DNA from: Xanthomonas translucens pv. cerealis
GTDB taxonomy: Bacteria > Pseudomonadota > Gammaproteobacteria > Xanthomonadales > Xanthomonadaceae
NCBI RefSeq assembly: GCF_006838285.1
Contig: NZ_CP038228.1
Coordinates: 2,480,001 to 2,544,000 of the forward strand
Direction of reading: 5' to 3'
DNA length: 64,000 nt
Position numbers and translations under genes: made by a program. The notes under the pieces were generated by a model. That model worked only from the letters and a program-made list of their open reading frames with translations, did no database searches and was not told the DNA's origin. Below, piece after piece: positions 62,823 to 64,000 of the stretch. Position 1 is the first letter of the stretch, and each line of letters begins with the position of its first letter.

Positions 62823-63460
62823 CCGCTTGCCGCGGCGCCGGCGTGCGCAGCGTCGGCCGCCACCGCGGATAGCGGCCAGGTCGCTTCGTGCAGATAGCGG
62901 CCCTGCCCTTGCACGCTGCGGATCAGGCTCACCGCGGCCACCGTCCAGCGCACCTGCGGCACCGCCTGCAGCGGCACGGCCAGAGCGTCGTAGGCCAGGG
63001 TGATGTGCGGGACATAGGCCGCCTCGGCGCGCGTGGCCACGCCCTGGCGCACCAGCCGCTGCTGCAGCGCGTCGCGCAACCCGCGCAGCGCCGGCGGCTC
63101 GCCGTCGCCGTGCAGCACCAGCGGCCGCGCGCGGCCACGCCCGCCGAAGCTGAGCACCCGATCGAAGCACAGTTCGAACGGCGCCGCCGCCAGCGCCTGT
63201 CCGGCGGCATGCGCCTGCTGCAGCAGGCGCGGCGGCATGCCGGCGTACGCGCCGAGGTACTGCAGGGTCAGATGCAGGCGCTCGACCGGCAACGCAGGCC
63301 CGCGCAGGCCATGCGCGGCGCGCAGGCGTTCGCCCAGCGCGAACATGCGCTGCGCGGTGGCCGCATCCGGCAACACGGCGAAGAACAGGCTTTCGCGCGC
63401 GGCCGGCGCGGCGAAACCGAGCGAGAACTGCGCGTCTGTGGAAGAAGCGTCGTGGACCAT
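62819..63460 (-). CDS. thpR: RNA 2',3'-cyclic phosphodiesterase (2'-5' RNA ligase family)
   Basis: The 213-residue 2H phosphoesterase has the two HxTx motifs intact: HLTL at residues 63-66 and HITL at 152-155. It opens RESLFFAVLPDAATAQRMF near residue 22. ThpR hydrolyses 2',3'-cyclic phosphates and can ligate tRNA halves in vitro. The ATG at 63460 (MVHDASSTDA) is chosen; longer in-frame starts have no family support. It is coupled to the HD gene downstream. Confidence 0.93.
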   Translation of the reverse strand: MVHDASSTDAQFSLGFAAPAARESLFFAVLPDAATAQRMFALGERLRAAHGLRGPALPVERLHLTLQYLGAYAGMPPRLLQQAHAAGQALAAAPFELCFDRVLSFGGRGRARPLVLHGDGEPPALRGLRDALQQRLVRQGVATRAEAAYVPHITLAYDALAVPLQAVPQVRWTVAAVSLIRSVQGQGRYLHEATWPLSAVAADAAHAGAAASG

Positions 63461-63562
63461 CGGCAGGCTGCGGCGGAAACCGCGGGCGACTCGGCAACGG
63501 GTGGGCGGCCATGGTAGCAAGCGCCTCGCCGTCGCCGCGCCTTGCCTGCGGCTGCACAACGC

Positions 63563-63594
63563 AAAAGGCCGACCGGATTGCATCCGGTCGGCCT
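63563..63594 (-). terminator. Rho-independent terminator of the PA2169-family gene
   Basis: A 13-bp perfect stem (63566-63578 with 63582-63594, loop TGC) is followed on the minus strand by a T4 run. It lies 93 bp after the stop of the gene at 63687. Confidence 0.82.
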
Positions 63595-63686
63595 CTGCGC
63601 TCGTGCGGCAACGGCATGCTGGCGTGCGCGAGCAGCACAGCGTGCCGCGTACTCGCTGCCGGCCGGATCCAGGTCCGGCCTGCGGC

Positions 63687-64000
63687 TTAGGCCGCGTTCT
63701 TCATCGCCAGCTTGCGGGTGCGCATCACGTCGTGGCAGGCGCGCACTTCCGGCAGCAACTTGGTCGCCGCATCGCGCGCGGCGACCGGGGTGTCGCTGTC
63801 GGCGATGGTGTCGTTGAATGCCTTCAGCAGGCGATCCTCGGACTCTTCCAGTTCGGCCACATAGCCGTACTTGGTGTCGCCCAGCGCGGCACGCACCTTG
63901 GCGTACATCTGCTGCATGCTGCCGACCATGGTGCCGTGCGCGTCGGGCTTGCCGCCGACCGCCTGCACCACTGCGCTGAGGCCGCTGACGATGTCCGCCT
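63687..64000 (-). CDS. PA2169/DUF2383 family four-helix-bundle protein (5' end outside window)
   Basis: The C-terminal 104 or so codons are visible, with no start inside the window. The pattern DAHGTMVGSMQQMYAKVRAALG, then EESEDRLLKAFNDTIAD, VAARDAATKLLPEVRACHDVMRTRK matches the DUF2383/PA2169 family, ferritin-like helical proteins with an E..ED acidic motif, often induced in stress or stationary phase. The frame is open to the window edge, and full proteins are about 150 residues, so some 45 residues are missing. Confidence 0.88.
   Translation of the reverse strand, partial: ADIVSGLSAVVQAVGGKPDAHGTMVGSMQQMYAKVRAALGDTKYGYVAELEESEDRLLKAFNDTIADSDTPVAARDAATKLLPEVRACHDVMRTRKLAMKNAA

Overview
This window is high-GC, gene-dense chromosomal DNA of a xanthomonad (Xanthomonas or a near relative in the Lysobacteraceae). 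The evidence is the protein-level character of the housekeeping genes, the gene order leuS-lptE-holA-nadD-rsfS-rlmH and maf-rng-yhdP-tldD, the large TonB-dependent receptor, and intergenic repeats of a kind common in that group (a long palindrome with a GTGGGAGGGGCTTCAGCC arm, and 7-bp tandem arrays). I cannot assign a species. I see no rRNA, tRNA, insertion sequence, prophage or CRISPR.

Layout. (1) 1-5806, minus strand: part of a type VI secretion locus, tssB-tssC-hcp-tagJ-tssE-tssF, with tssF running off the left edge. (2) 6237-16481: a small membrane protein, the TldD/TldE protease pair (pmbA and tldD) on either side of yjgA, then the envelope and RNA genes yhdP, rng and maf. yhdP carries a single-base frameshift in a G7 tract. 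(3) 16615-21175: a periplasmic SIMPL-domain protein, a TonB-like protein and a 923-residue TonB-dependent receptor with its own AT-rich leader and strong terminator. (4) 21348-28777, minus strand: rlmH, a J-domain protein, rsfS, nadD, holA, lptE and leuS. (5) 29042-37146: assorted membrane, redox, metallopeptidase and VOC genes, including cnoX, yhhQ, a DUF885 peptidase and mmuM. (6) 37290-41802: an ABC ATPase and an ABC permease fused to an M1-type metallopeptidase. (7) 41948-46686: a DUF2147 protein, metG, a HAD phosphatase, an orphan soluble RnfB-like ferredoxin and a periplasmic protein. (8) 46775-56044: a small membrane protein, an ECF sigma/anti-sigma pair and a seven-gene lipid-modification operon (desaturase, FAD oxidoreductase, DUF1365, Cfa-like, DUF2878, DUF1295, second Cfa-like). 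Six of those genes are joined by short stop/start overlaps. (9) 56426-64000: a DUF998 membrane protein with ridA, mprF facing an AcvB/VirJ-type protein, a 58-residue Cys-rich protein, an HD protein with thpR, and a PA2169-family protein running off the right edge.

Two themes stand out. First, a family of composite elements: a GGGACYS-type heptamer array, a unique core often able to form a hairpin, then the same heptamers in reverse orientation. They lie within about 0-8 nt of stop codons at six or seven places. One sits inside the 5' end of nadD, and heptamer sequence is also translated within yjgA and metG. Second, the sigma/anti-sigma plus lipid operon resembles bacterial clusters for non-standard membrane fatty acids (methylated, cyclopropane or furan). 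Its last gene has a C8 tract just after the start codon that puts the body of the gene out of frame. The only two coding G/C runs of 7 or more that I found are both one base short of an open frame, so either phase variation or a systematic homopolymer sequencing error must be considered.
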